Shown here: in pieces, positions 13,440 through 24,268 of the stretch | Numbering within the stretch: position 1 is the first letter of the stretch | How the letters are laid out: each line of letters begins with the position of its first letter | Assembly: GCA_028023455.1 (NCBI GenBank) | Contig: JAQFVV010012507.1 | Location: 434,001 to 498,000, forward strand | Direction of reading: 5' to 3' | DNA from: Epiperipatus broadwayi | Taxonomy: Eukaryota; Onychophora; Udeonychophora; Euonychophora; Peripatidae | DNA length: 64,000 nucleotides | The notes under the pieces: generated by a model | What the model was told of the DNA's origin: nothing | The model's input: only the letters and a program-made list of their open reading frames with translations | Database searches by the model: none | Translations under genes and position numbers: made by a program

Positions 13440-13725
13440 ATATCGTCTGGAGCATGATGCATCTCATAAGCACTTTCTATTGCTGCAATAACCTCCATTT
13501 TGATAGAATTTTTATTTTGAATATGGAAAATGATTTGATGAAAAGAAAAATTAAGGAGTCATATTTTATAAATAATATGGATAATGTATTGAATAAACAA
13601 TGTAATTGTTTTAATATTCGTAATTTATGGAAATTATGTAATTCACGTGGGAACATTACTGGTGTGAGAGTTTAATAATATTTAAATATTAATGTATTGC
13701 TACTTAAGATGGCAGAATATGCCGA
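13440..13725 (+). pseudogene. Inverted partial copy of the second PLE (endonuclease tail)
   Basis: The plus strand encodes the same endonuclease C-terminus as the minus-strand element beside it: FDRIFILNMENDLMKRKIKE here against FDRVFILHMENDLKKRKIKK there. Both end in GERV/GVRV and then TAA, and both share a 3' flank (TTTAAATATTA..TATTGCTA.TTAAG). Only the last roughly 80 codons and the 3' flank are present. The copies point away from each other, a head-to-head layout often seen around PLE insertions. Divergence shows this is not a very recent duplication. Confidence 0.85.
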
Positions 13726-13792
13726 AGCCGGCTATAGCAAAGGATATTAATCTTTAATTTTATATAGGCATTTTTTTTAAAATTTTGTAGTA

Positions 13793-13802
13793 TTATTCTA
13801 GT

Positions 13803-13838
<36 letters not shown>

Positions 13839-13857
13839 TAGAATAAGAACAAAAGCA

Positions 13858-13891
<34 letters not shown>

Positions 13892-13903
13892 TGCTTTGTT
13901 CTT
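13793..13903. repeat. Two overlapping hairpins with (TA)n loops
   Basis: Hairpin one: TTATTCTAGTG (13793-13803) pairs with 13836-13846 across a TA loop. Hairpin two: AAGAACAAAAGCAGAA (13845-13860) pairs with TTCTGCTTTGTTCTT (13889-13903), one T short of perfect, across a second TA loop. The two structures share bases 13845-13846, so two successive fold-back events are the simplest reading. Confidence 0.9.
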
Positions 13904-13904
13904 G

Positions 13905-16800
13905 TTAATTATTGTTTTATGCTAAGTTAGAGTGTATTTTAAAATATTTATTATACAGTATGTCTTAATTATTAATGTTATATCTATATAAATTAAATCA
14001 GTAGAAGTATTCGACCACATATTTTCATTTGTTTGAATCATTAGTGGAAATGTCTAAATTAAAAAAACTCTCAGACTTGTCAACCACTGTAAAAAAATAC
14101 AATTTGAAACATTTAGATACATTGCATGATTGATTTAAATATTCAATCTTTGTAATCAAAGTATTTTAGGCAACTCTCTATATTAATAAATGAGGCACAA
14201 GAATAGATAGCTTCTTTATTCTTGTTAATTATTGCCTTATGCTAGTTTAGAGAGTGTTTTAAAATATTTATTATACAGTGTAAAGAATATTAATCTCAAA
14301 TGTTACATACATCTAAATATATTTGATTAAAATTTGTAATTTTGAGATTCTATATATTAATTATATATGTTAATAGAACATTTATCAATAGTAAGTTTAT
14401 CATTATCTTAGAAGATGACATTTAAATTTATGATTAAATAAAATTAGTATAAATGCCCGTTCAATTATAGATGTGTTTGCTTTACTGTTGATAATCACTG
14501 CATATAATTTTTTTGAATTTATCTGGTCAATTAAAAAAAATAGTTTAAAATTGTTACATATAGTATTTTTATATATCAATTATTTAAATTTATTAGTAAA
14601 TGATAGCTTCTGATACTTTTGTTACTCTATATTCTACAAATAGTTGGAATATATGAAATTATCATCCTTAATGAGAGGTAATGCTATTTCATTTGCATAT
14701 TATGTATTTATAATAGAATGCATATTGCATTATGTATCATAGAGGTATTTAATTAACAAAAGAATTTAGTATGATTACTAAGTTATTTGATTACAATCAT
14801 CACTGAGTAAAGTTTACAAGAAGATTATTATTTAAGAGATATACTCTATTAATTTAAGAGTGATGGCCAAAGATTAAAATGAGTTTAGAAATAAAAATTT
14901 TCCATTTGCAAATATTTAAAAATCTGGTTAAAATTTAAGGATACAATTGTTTCCTTTTATGATTAATTTACAAGGTATAAGATTTCCATGTAATTGGCAG
15001 CATATCATTAGTTTATGTTATGGAGATGGATATGTCACTTACTATGATCTTATTTAAATTCTTTACATGCAAAACCTAAGAAGAGGTTTTGCATTTTTGA
15101 TTATTTATCATGTAAAGGATGCTATTAATGACCAGATTAGTATTCTATTAATCTTTTTGCCTGTATCGTTTGAATAAGATATAAACCAAACATTATATAT
15201 CAATCATAAATATTAAATAATACTGTATATTAAAGTGAAGTTAATTCAAACAACCACTTGGAATAACAGTTTTATGATTTTTATCATGTAAAAAGATGAA
15301 TATGACATGTGATATTAGTTATTTTATGGATCTAATTGCTATCCCATAACCATGTTCAATACATTCAAAATGTTATTAAACATATAGTATGTATAAATAA
15401 AGTTATTGGTAAAATGGGAATCACATATATAGTAATAAAATTTTTAAAAATTTTGTTTAACGATTAATTACCATGCTTTATTTGAATAATTTAAAATTAA
15501 AATTAAATGAAAGTTGATCCCCAAATTTATAATATGTAATTTTAGTTCAAATTTTAATCCTTATAGAGAATATTTATTTTATTTTGTGTACATAAGTTTT
15601 ATTAAATTTTATTTATATTTCAATTTTGATTTAAAATATGATTTAATAATTAATTATAGTCAGTGAGACAATTTTTATCCAAAATGAATAAGTGAAATCT
15701 GTAGATTTGAGTCCCTACTTAAGTAATTGTTTTGACAAGGCTTTTATAAAGAAAGATTAACTGTTATATCTCAAGATTTACGTGAGAAATGAAAATGTTG
15801 AAGGTGAGATTAGTGGCTAGAATGAATCAACTGTACATATAATTATAAATATTTTATTTTCGTTTTTATAGTTGTTATATTTTCTATTATAAATAAATGT
15901 ATCTGATAAACAAATTCCATTAATCAGTTAATTAGGAGATATTAAGAAAACTTCTATATTATTCTGGCTTGAATCTTTACCCAGTGGCATCCAGTATATT
16001 TAAAATCAGTTGTTAATTAATATAATTATATATTAGAAATGCACATTCGAAGTTCAAGTGCTCAAATATTAGTCTACAAAGATACTGGTAAGTTCATATA
16101 AAAGTATTAGATTATGAAAAACAAATAACCACTGCTTTTTATTCTAACTTTTTCATCTATCTTCTTTATAAGTTATCATTTTATTGATATAGTAATGAAG
16201 CATCCGAACTTAGTATTATATAAATATTATATAGAGGTAAAAATATAATATACATATGAGTGTGTATATTTATTTACATCTTTTTCAGATGCTTCACTAT
16301 AAGTTATAAGTATACATAGGACAAAAGAAATATATATTTATTTATTTTTGTTTTATGGCGTGAGCTTAACCTTTTAACCTCTAATTATATTATTGGTTGT
16401 ATGAGGTAAAAATCAAATCTTTTAATTGGCCAACTCACAAACTGAAGACAAAGCCTATTGTTAAAACATATTCGCCTATAATATTAAATTCAACTCAGAT
16501 ACGTTTATAAAAAGTATATTATTAATTTTTCAGGTTATGAAGAGAACGAAAGTTCTTTCAAAAATAAATTGCTATTTATTTATTCTAAAATATTCAATTT
16601 CGGCAACATAAAAGCTATAATATAAACAAAAAGATCGACTTTTACATTATAGAAAAGTAAATATTTCTTTTTACTACATCTTCAATATTTTTACTAAAAT
16701 CTTCAATATTTTTCGAAAATAATTTTGTTTTTTTATTATTCTCTCTGAAAATAATTTTTAATTTCCATAAATATAATTTTATAATACTTAAAATTGGATT
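13905..16800. other. Gene-less AT-rich stretch with short repeats
   Basis: No supported gene. A block of about 70 bp starting TTCTTGTTAATTATTG at about 13900 recurs diverged at about 14218-14290. The stretch also holds a nested hairpin at 15061-15117. Confidence 0.55.
15061..15117. repeat. Nested hairpin
   Basis: TGCAAAACCT (15068-15077) pairs perfectly with AGGTTTTGCA (15084-15093) over a 6-nt loop, and is followed by TTTTT. Outside it, CTTTACATG (15061-15069) pairs with CATGTAAAG (15109-15117). No surrounding gene explains it. Confidence 0.7.
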
Positions 16801-16839
16801 CGAAATGAAAATCTCAGCGTTTTTCTTTATTTTCTTTGA

Positions 16840-17100
16840 TCAGGCGGTTTCTTTGTTCTTTCCAGCCAATCAGAATGTCTTTTTCGGCTGAGAGCTTGCT
16901 AAGAACCAATCACAAATAATGTTCTTTCTTTGTTTAGGTTTAAATGCATTTTTTTTTATTTTTTACTTGTAAAATAAGTCGGAAGAGGTCACCATCTTAC
17001 AGAACTTTTAAAAACCTCTTCAAAACGTATCGAACGAATTTTTTAGCATAAGAATCGGCTGAGTTAGAGTGACGTCAGATGTCTACGAGGAGCCTCGTAA
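16840..17100. promoter_or_regulatory. Promoter-like island: two CCAAT boxes and a perfect CRE
   Basis: A patch of clearly higher GC than its surroundings carries AGCCAATCAGA (CCAAT at 16866-16870) and AACCAATCAC (CCAAT at 16906-16910). It also has TCGGCTGAG twice (about 16884 and 17055), the palindromic CREB/ATF site TGACGTCA (17070-17077) and a short perfect inverted repeat TACGAGG-AG-CCTCGTA (17084-17099). CCAAT boxes bind NF-Y and usually lie 60-150 bp upstream of a start site; the plus orientation suggests rightward transcription. No coding exon was recognised on either side. It could be a host promoter whose exons lie elsewhere, or the promoter of an unrecognised element. Confidence 0.45.
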
Positions 17101-17179
17101 AAAACAGTCTTTTGGTTAAAACACAAAAATGCAATACTTACATAAAAGAAGAGGGTTTGCCCTGACAACAGTAAGAAAT

Positions 17180-18920
17180 ATTGATTACTATCTATATTGG
17201 TATGTGGTTTCTAATAAATATGGTTAAAGAGAAGAAAATTGTAGTGAGAGAGATTACTCTAAAAATAAATAATTATTAAGAAGCCAACTACAATTTTGAT
17301 AGAAACATTGTCAGAGAATTTTTATTAACAATGCAATAAAAAGTAACAATATATATATATATATATATATATAGAACGTTTCATATTTATAAAAGCAAAT
17401 AAACAAAATTAAATATAATTTAAATAATAAAAAAACTACAATATAAAATGTACAGATATAAGTAAATATTTTAAAAAATTTATTTGAAGATTTATGTCCC
17501 AATAATATAAAAATAATTCAAAATAATTTCATAATTAACTACAATTCAAAAATGTAGATAAACTGAATAAGTGACATAAGATGAGAAAGTCAATTTATCT
17601 TGTTTTAGTATTATAAATGTCTAAAACTTGATTACAATTTAGAAGTAAAAAAAAGTTAATGATAGGATTAAACTTGAGGCTGTAACAATTTTTTTTTTTT
17701 ACTTTTAAAAAAAGACATGTGTAACATTAAAAGGAAAAAAGAAAAAAACATGAAATGTATTAGAAAACTGATCAGTTATAACATCTAAGAACCATAATAG
17801 TTAAGACTAAAATGAAAAACAAACTAAGAGGATGTTTAAATGATTTATATATACACAAAATAAAGGGTAAGTTTAAATCTTACAAGCTTTCAATTAAAAT
17901 TAAGAAGATTGTAACTAATGTGAAGGAGAGGGGGGAATTAATCCTATCTAAAAAAACCCTATAGAAATGTGAATTTGTTGTAATGAAATAGCAAAAAAAT
18001 GTTTCATAAAAAAACAGCTTCAAAATAACAGAAAACTAATTTCAAAGTTCTGCTTGAAATACAAATAAATATAAGTTTAATGTAGAAAGTTACTAGTTAC
18101 TAAGAACAATAAAAAGTAGGCAGCATTTTAAAAGTTTTTTAAATATAAAATATTTTCCAAATTTATAAAAGAATCGCTGCTAATATTTACTGTTTAAAGA
18201 AGCAAAAAATAGTTTTCATTGCCATTATTGATTATATATCACAATAAAAGATAAAATTAATTTTAAATAACTCATGGAAGGGCAAAAAACCTCTTAAACC
18301 AAACAGTAGAAAAATGAACATTTCTCAGCTGTCTTGTTAACTGCCAATAATAAATGTTTTAATGTTTTTCTATTGTTTAATTTTTAGACCAATGAATGGA
18401 TAATAGTCTATGTTAACCACATGCCAATTCCTTGAGGAAAAAACTAAATTCTTTCATATAGACATGGTAATGATAGGCATATTTAACATTTTTTAATACA
18501 AGTTGGAACTTTAAAATTATTAATGATTGCCTATTTTTATGTAAATGAGATAATCTTTAATAACAGATATGCTAAAGATCTAAACATTTGTTTGGTATAT
18601 TAAAATAGCTTTTTAGGGAATACTTATTTTAACTTGATCAATATTATGATTGATATATTATGCAGGTATTTCTTCCGAGATGTTTATGTAATGTAACTTT
18701 TAATGTTTTTTTTTTTTCAGTATAAACATTTGTGTGAAGATAGAAAATTAAAATAATGTAATATTTATAATACTAAGAATGTGTTTTATACACAATTAAT
18801 GAAGCTATTCATAACAATTGATAAGCTAAGCATTCTTGGGAAATCTATGTTTCCATATTTATAATTTTTTTTACTAATAGTTAGTGAATGCCATAGTAAT
18901 GCAAATTTATTCAATAATAT
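17180..18920. other. Gene-less AT-rich stretch
   Basis: Only A/T runs and a (TA)n tract (about 17350-17372) were seen. The reading frame at 17311-17502 minus is low-complexity sequence created by that tract. Confidence 0.55.
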
Positions 18921-19124
18921 TTAAATGGCCCACTTTTTAGAGATAGTAAGGCAGGCATCTCTTTGATTGATCACTTTGGGATCATCTGTAATAAAACAAG
19001 CCTTCCTCACCCTGCATTTCATGTTGATGTGCTCTGTGCCCATTATGTCTGCTGAAGCTAGTTGGAAGGTGTGGCCAGTGACTTTTTCATGTTCTACAAA
19101 TATTGAGCTGCCTTTGGCCTTTGT
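18921..19124 (-). other. Unidentified open segment with protein-like composition
   Basis: The minus strand is open for 67 codons between a TGA (19127-19125) and a TAA (18923-18921), with balanced composition unusual for this AT-rich region. It reads GSSIFVEHEKVTGHTFQLAS, then SADIMGTEHINMKC, RVRKACFITDDPKVINQRD and ACLTISKKW. There are three cysteines and no transposon motif that I recognise. An AG at the left of GCC (about 19119) could be an acceptor, but no pyrimidine tract precedes it. It may be a terminal host exon, an exapted fragment or part of an unknown repeat. The plus-strand frame over the same bases is less protein-like. Confidence 0.3.
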
Positions 19125-19189
19125 TCACATAGATATTGATAAATTAATTTTGAAAAAATCTAAAGATTTCAGTATTTTTCTTTAGACAA

Positions 19190-20440
19190 CAAATTCAATA
19201 TAATTTAGTCCAGCTTTCATTTGTTTGATAAATTTAAATTATTTATAACCTGGTTTCAAGAGCATTTGCAAGATTATTTTGAGAAGATTTTTGGAATATC
19301 AATACAATTGATTTTTTGCATACTTTCTTAAAGATTTATAATTATTTTTACATAATAATTACACTTTAATTTATATGTATATGTTTCATTCTTAAAAACA
19401 AATGTTAACAACAGCCAGTATAATGACATTTTATGAAACTGATTGCAAATACCTTTACAAACATTGCATTAGAATCCTTTTGAAATATTCTAAAAATTAT
19501 GAAATCAATTTTAATTTGTAAAGCATAATATTATAGATGTATTAGTGCTTCACATTTTTTTTGTTTTCATCTTAAAAATAAATTTTATTTGATGAAAATT
19601 TTGCTGATTTTCTGCAGTGACTTGCTTGATTGCTTCCCTGCCTAATATCCAATGACAAAAAGGCCTCTGTTTATTATTATTGTTTTAATACTTGCAATGT
19701 TCAAATATTATTTTTTAGAACATTTTTTGTTTGCAAAATCATATTTATAATAATAAATTTATTCCATTTTATTGAACTTTAATAAAGAATAAAAGTTTAA
19801 TATTAAAATCTAATGTACAATGCTAACAAAAATTGTACCAGGATTAACAATAGAAAATATCAATATGTTAAAGAGTTATGGTATGAATATATTAATGCAC
19901 ATCATACTTTTGTGAGATTTTAAAACTGATAAAGTTAATGTAAACACAAATACCAAACAGATACAATTATAATCTTAGTCAAAATGTTATATAAATTAAA
20001 AAATACGATAAAAAAATAAATGAAATATGTAATATTAATTTTATCACTTTTATATTTAGTTCAAATCATTGGGGGTATCATTTAGGAAAGGTAAAGTAGC
20101 TCTGTGGCTTTTAAAGCTATTTTACTATTACCATTATTTGTATTTATGTAACATTGTTGAAATAATGTAGATTGCCCCATACTGCAATTGCTGACTCTTT
20201 AATTGAAAAAAATCTGAAAAAGTTAATATCTTATGGAATATCAACAAATATCAATCATCTTTATTCTATTATTCTATGAGGTAAGTCTTATTTTAAGGCA
20301 TTATTTCCTTCTCAATAATGCATTATCTGAAACTCATCACTGACATCATCATCTGTCAAAATTGGCATGGTATTATTTTTTTCCCAAATATTTTAAGAAC
20401 TATAAAATAAATATTAGATTCTCCTTCAATTTTTTTTGGC
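19190..20440. other. Gene-less AT-rich stretch
   Basis: No gene, RNA or element boundary could be supported between the unidentified open segment and the long inverted repeat. Confidence 0.5.
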
Positions 20441-20449
20441 ATTTCTCTT

Positions 20450-21010
20450 CATATATTTATATATATTAAAATTTCTTTAACATCTCTTATACATTTTAAT
20501 GCAATGTTTATTTATAATTTCTTCTTTATTTTGCTTACAGTTTTGACTGTCCTGAAGCCTTCACCAGAGCTACAACATTTAAACATATAATCATACAACT
20601 ATTATTTTATATACATATTAATATACATATTTTATATTACCATTCATAATCATATTTGAGTTTAACTCCACATCTTTGCTTATTTTTATTTTCATATTAT
20701 TTTTTATCTATTTTTACTTTCATTTTATTCCTATTTTTTATTTTATTTTATCTTATCAATCATCCTACATTTATTCTGTAATATATCATTACAATCTTTC
20801 CATTTATTTTTTATATACTTATTTCCTAATATCTTTTATTATCTTCTATTATTTATATATCTATTTCTTTATTAATATTTCTATCCTTTTCTTACTCTTA
20901 TCTCTGCTTTTATTCTCCTATTCTCAATTTTTATTTTTTCATTTTACTTACTTTTTTCTACAAGTTTCACTTCTCTCTTCAAACTGTATTTAAATTTTTT
21001 AAAAAAAAAA
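20450..21010 (+). repeat. Left arm of a long inverted repeat
   Basis: About 560 bp whose reverse complement matches 22060-22610 at roughly 85% by eye. Recognisable anchors are TTTCTTTAACATCTCTTATA (about 20472), the TTTTGCTTACAGTTTTGACTG block (about 20531) and a pyrimidine-rich run. The plus-strand open frame at 20676-20993 is low-complexity Phe/Ile/Tyr sequence produced by this run and is not counted as a gene. The arms enclose PLE endonuclease and terminal-repeat sequence, so they may be arms of a complex PLE insertion. Confidence 0.8.
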
Positions 21011-21098
21011 AAAAAATTAGAATAATAAGATATGAACCAAATTAGTAGGACAAACAAAAAATTCAATATATATATATATAAATATACATATATATTGC

Positions 21099-21142
<44 letters not shown>

Positions 21143-21146
<4 letters not shown>

Positions 21147-21182
21147 AACCTTATATATATATATATATATATAAGGTTAAGG
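21143..21182. repeat. Perfect hairpin with (AT)n loop at a PLE breakpoint
   Basis: CCTTAACCTTAT (21143-21154) and ATAAGGTTAAGG (21171-21182) are perfect reverse complements around a TA loop. The right arm is continuous with the PLE endonuclease reading frame that starts at about 21177, so the left arm looks like a fold-back copy of the first coding bases. Confidence 0.88.
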
Positions 21183-21380
21183 CAGCATAGATATGATAGG
21201 AAATCACCAGTTTATATGCACTCTATAGAAACAGGACTTACATTTGAGAAAGATAGTGTGAAAATTATTGGTTATTCTAATAAAAGAAAAGATAGAAAAC
21301 TAAAGGAAGCTATATTAATTAAATAGATAAAGCCAAATCTACATAGAAATGGGGGGGGGGGTTAAATCATTATTTTTATA
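21177..21380 (+). pseudogene. PLE GIY-YIG endonuclease C-terminal fragment
   Basis: The plus strand reads LRQHRYDRKSPVYMHSIETG, then LTFEKDSVKIIGYS and KRKDRKLKEAILI, then a TAG and IKPNLHRNGGGG over a G-run. This matches the distal part of PLE GIY-YIG endonucleases: an arginine helix, H..E.G..F, and an R-x-x-x-E-A-I-x-I motif before the terminal N-rich strand. The catalytic GIY-YIG strands and the whole reverse transcriptase are missing on the left, where the fragment begins at a TA hairpin. PLE terminal repeats follow directly on the right, the expected order. Confidence 0.75.
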
Positions 21381-21382
21381 AA

Positions 21383-21900
21383 ACTGTTAATTATAACAGG
21401 CAAAGCTATACAGTATTGCCATTCAGTGCAAACCAGAGTAATCAATGAATGCCAGAAGGCTTGTTCATAAAATTTTCATCTAGTGCCTACTCATCCACTA
21501 TCCCCAGACTAGTTTCTAGTTTGTGCCCTTCATCAGTGAAGAGCCTTGGATCTGACAGCACTGCACCTAGATCTTAGGATCTAATGCAACCCTCCAGCAG
21601 TGACATTTTATCTCTACTTAACTATTAAACCATGAGTCTTAAACTGAAAACACAATAATATTATCAATCCAAGCTTATTAGTTTATATAGTCATATAGGT
21701 CTGAACTAAGTTCAGAACCTATACATTTTGGTGTATTTAGTTCTTTAATAATTATAGCCATCACTATCCTATTAGGCGGGATTGGTTTTAAGCCAATAAA
21801 TATCACATGATCACCATTTCTTATGCTTGCTTATAACTGTTATTAAAACAGACAAAACTCTCCTTACATTATTGCCACTGAGTGCAAACCACAGTAATCA
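21383..21900 (+). repeat. PLE terminal repeats, tandem partial copies
   Basis: A block with A-C-A-G-G/A-C-A-A-A and TATTGCCA.T.AGTGCAAACC followed by AGTAATCAAT occurs at about 21395-21447 and again, diverged, at about 21840-21902. The spacing is about 450 bp, as expected for a PLE pseudo-LTR and the start of the next copy. The first copy contains the hammerhead-like core. Related pieces lie at 23345-23620 and 42000-42160. Confidence 0.7.
21496..21546 (-). ncRNA. Hammerhead ribozyme, partly decayed (PLE terminal repeat)
   Basis: The minus strand contains CTGATGA, then 13 nt, then GAAACTAGTC followed by TGGGGATAG. The conserved cores (CUGAUGA, GAAA) and a GUC cleavage triplet after a minimal stem III are present. 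TCTTCA before the core can pair with TGGGGA after the cleavage site (stem I, with G-U pairs). Stem II does not fold well (AGGGCACAAACTA), so activity is doubtful. Hammerheads with tiny stem III are a documented feature of PLEs, where two copies in tandem transcripts may be needed. Confidence 0.6.
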
Positions 21901-22059
21901 ATTAGAGTATTAATTATAAAAAATAAAAAAATATTAGTACAAAAAATATGTAAAAGTTTTGAAATAGATAAACAGTTTAAAGAATAGGATAAAAAGTTAA
22001 AAAAAAATGATAATAAAGGGAGTTGTATGCAATGAGTATAGGAAAATGATGCTAATAAA

Positions 22060-22610
22060 TTTTTAAAAAAATTTCAAATACAGTTGTGAAGAGATATGTG
22101 AAATTCTAGAAAAATAAGAAAATTGAACAAATAAAAAGTGAGAATAGGAAAATAAAAATAGAGATAAGAATAGGATAGGAATATTAATAAAGGAATAGAT
22201 ATATAAAATAATTAAAGATAGTAAAAAATATTAGAAAATAAGTATATAAGAAAGCAAAATAGAAAGGTGTAGTGATATACTACAGAATAAATGTGGAATG
22301 ATAGATAAGATAGAATAAAATAAAAAATATGAATAAAATGAAAGTAAAACTAGATAAAAAAATAATAAGAAAATATAAGTAGGTGAAGATATGGAGTTAA
22401 AGTTAAATATAATTATGAAAGGTAATATAAAATATGTATATTAATATGTATATAAAAGAATTGTTATATGATTATATGTTTAAATGTTGTAGCTCTGCTC
22501 AAAATTGCAATACAGTTGAAACTGTAAGCAAAATAAAGAAGAAATTATAAAAAAAACTATTGCATTAAAGTATATAAGAGATGTTAAAGAAATTTTAATA
22601 TATATGAATA
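22060..22610 (-). repeat. Right arm of the long inverted repeat
   Basis: Reverse-complement partner of 20450-21010. It keeps GTTGTAGCTCTG...GTTGAAACTGTAAGC near 22485-22520, where the left arm (read on minus) has CTGGTGAAGGCTTCAGG then AAAACTGTAAGC. Comparing the two arms suggests an ancestral CUGxUGA...GAAAC layout like a PLE hammerhead, but neither arm keeps all core bases. Confidence 0.75.
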
Positions 22611-22689
22611 AATATTAGATTAATAAAAGTGATGTGATGCATTGTGACTTCTCCTTATATGAAGCCATTATGCCCAGACAAACCTGTTA

Positions 22690-23330
22690 GCCATTGTACC
22701 TTCCCTTTCCATTCTACACATTAAGTTTTCACATATTCTTCTTTATTCTGCTCCATCTCATTTCCACAACATAGTTTTTGTTAACTCCACAGCCTTTATA
22801 TCTAAACCCCACTTATCTTTTCCCCAATCCAGCATAAAATACAATAACCCACTTTCTGTATAATCCCTTTGTTTATATTTGTTCTTTCACAACTTCATTA
22901 TTTATACCCTATCTGCTTTCAGGCATTTACATTTACTTAACAGATGTCTAATATTTTCTATGCTTTCCTTACACAACTTGTAGCCTAATGACCCACATTT
23001 TTTTCATTTACATGTATATTACTTTGCTGCTAAAGATACTGTTTGAGCCTTAAACAGTAAACTACTTTCATTGCTATTATCCTAAATTAACTCATACTCA
23101 ATATTCCCTTTACTTTTATATATATTTAAACCCTTTTTACTCTCTTTACTAGTTCTTCATCTCTCCAACTGCCTATTCTTTATTAATTTCTCTATTCTTC
23201 TATCCCATTCCTTATCACTATAAGACTCAACAGTTCTCCTAACGCAATCAACCCACCTTTTGTATAAGTATACTGACATAAATTCATTATCCAAATCTTT
23301 TGCATACTATACTACTTTTGTCACCCATCC
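22690..23330 (-). pseudogene. LINE-like C-terminal fragment with CCHC zinc motif
   Basis: Minus-strand reading gives RWVDCVRRTVESYSDKEWDR (about 23255-23195), then LLFKAQTVSLAAK, then CGSLGYKLCKESIENIRHLL and SKCKCL (about 23000-22935). The last is a C-x8-H-x4-C zinc-binding pattern typical of the C-terminus of several LINE clades. Several stops (one TGA just before the zinc motif) and frame changes break it, and no reverse transcriptase remains. The clade cannot be fixed from this much; R2/R4-like or a related group is possible. A PLE terminal repeat adjoins it. Confidence 0.5.
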
Positions 23331-23344
23331 TGCTAATTGACCTT

Positions 23345-23620
23345 ACCAAACTCTTCATATAGTAGTGCCACCAAATGCAAGCTTTTGTAATCAATAAATG
23401 GAGGAACGTTTGTGCATAAAATCCTTGTCTAGTGGCTACTCATCCAACATCCCCAGACTAGTTTCTAGTTTATACTTGGCATCATTACTGTATGAAGAGT
23501 TTGGTATTCTTATTAACAGCATGTGTAAACATATGAAATTGTGATCATGTGATGTTTTGATGGGTTTGAATATTAGATTGTAAAGCGGATTTACAACAAA
23601 TCCACTTTTCTTCATATACA
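23345..23620 (+). repeat. PLE terminal-repeat fragment with decayed hammerhead
   Basis: About 60-70% similar by eye to 21405-21560. Shared blocks are GTAATCAATAAATG, CTAGTGGCTACTCATCCA and CCCCAGACTAGTTTCTAG. On the minus strand the GAAACTAGTCTGGGGATG half of the ribozyme is intact, but the first core reads AATGATG in place of CTGATGA. It has the same orientation as the copy at 21.4 kb. Confidence 0.7.
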
Positions 23621-24101
23621 TTTTTAAAAAATTTTAAAAAAGAATTTACTTATTTTCTGAAAAAGTCTTGACACTAACTTTGATGATGAATTTTATAGTA
23701 CATTGTTCCTATTTACAAGTCATTCCTTTGTAAAATTAAATTTAAAAAAATTGCATCCCAATTTATTGAGTTTTAGTCTAAAGATTTTACACAGAAATGA
23801 AAGGTTGAACATTTTCAAAAATATTTGCCAGGTAGAAATGAAATATCAGAAATCAAAAGATTAATAAATATAATAATAAATGTAGAAAATACTTTAGTGT
23901 TCTGTAATGCATGTTTAACTTTTAGTTTCATTGGATATTATCTATTATAAGTTAACCAGATTAATATTTTTGCTTCATAAGTTTTAATACAAGTACAACC
24001 TCAACAGGTATGCTAGTAATCAATAAACTTCATCTCCAGTTTATTATGCTACTTTCAAGATTTGAAATACAGGCATTCTTTATATACCTGGAGCTTAATT
24101 G

Positions 24102-24268
24102 TAAATATAGGGAATTTTAACACAGACTTTCAAGCACCCTTCAACTATCCACACTATCTCATTTCACTAGTACACATGATGATACACATTTAGAAAAGAT
24201 AAATAATCATCAATATATGTATTTCGTGCTGAACCAGCACTCATCTGCGTTTAAATTCCCTATATTTA
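24102..24268 (-). repeat. 167-bp repeat with terminal inverted repeats and a hammerhead-like core
   Basis: TAAATATAGGGAATTTT at the left end (24102-24118) is matched by its reverse complement at the right end (24252-24268, TAAATTCCCTATATTTA), with 15-16 bp matching and TA at each outer edge. On the minus strand the unit starts with CAGATGA (24247-24241), a perfect 6-bp stem II GTGCTG-GTT-CAGCAC (24240-24226) and GAAA (24225-24222), followed by a TACATATA stem III candidate. Compared with the hammerhead consensus, U4 of the first core is A, so this copy is probably inactive. The body matches copies at 27.7 and 28.5 kb (TTATTTATC...TGTGT..., ...GTGGATAG.TGAAGG..., CTTGAAAGTCTG...). A TA-flanked MITE, a SINE-like unit or a retrozyme-like unit are all possible. 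Confidence 0.6.

Noticed and set aside
20676-20993. 105-codon plus-strand frame
   Set aside because: Low-complexity Phe/Ile/Tyr/Leu translation of a T-rich arm of the long inverted repeat; the matching purine-rich arm has no equivalent frame.
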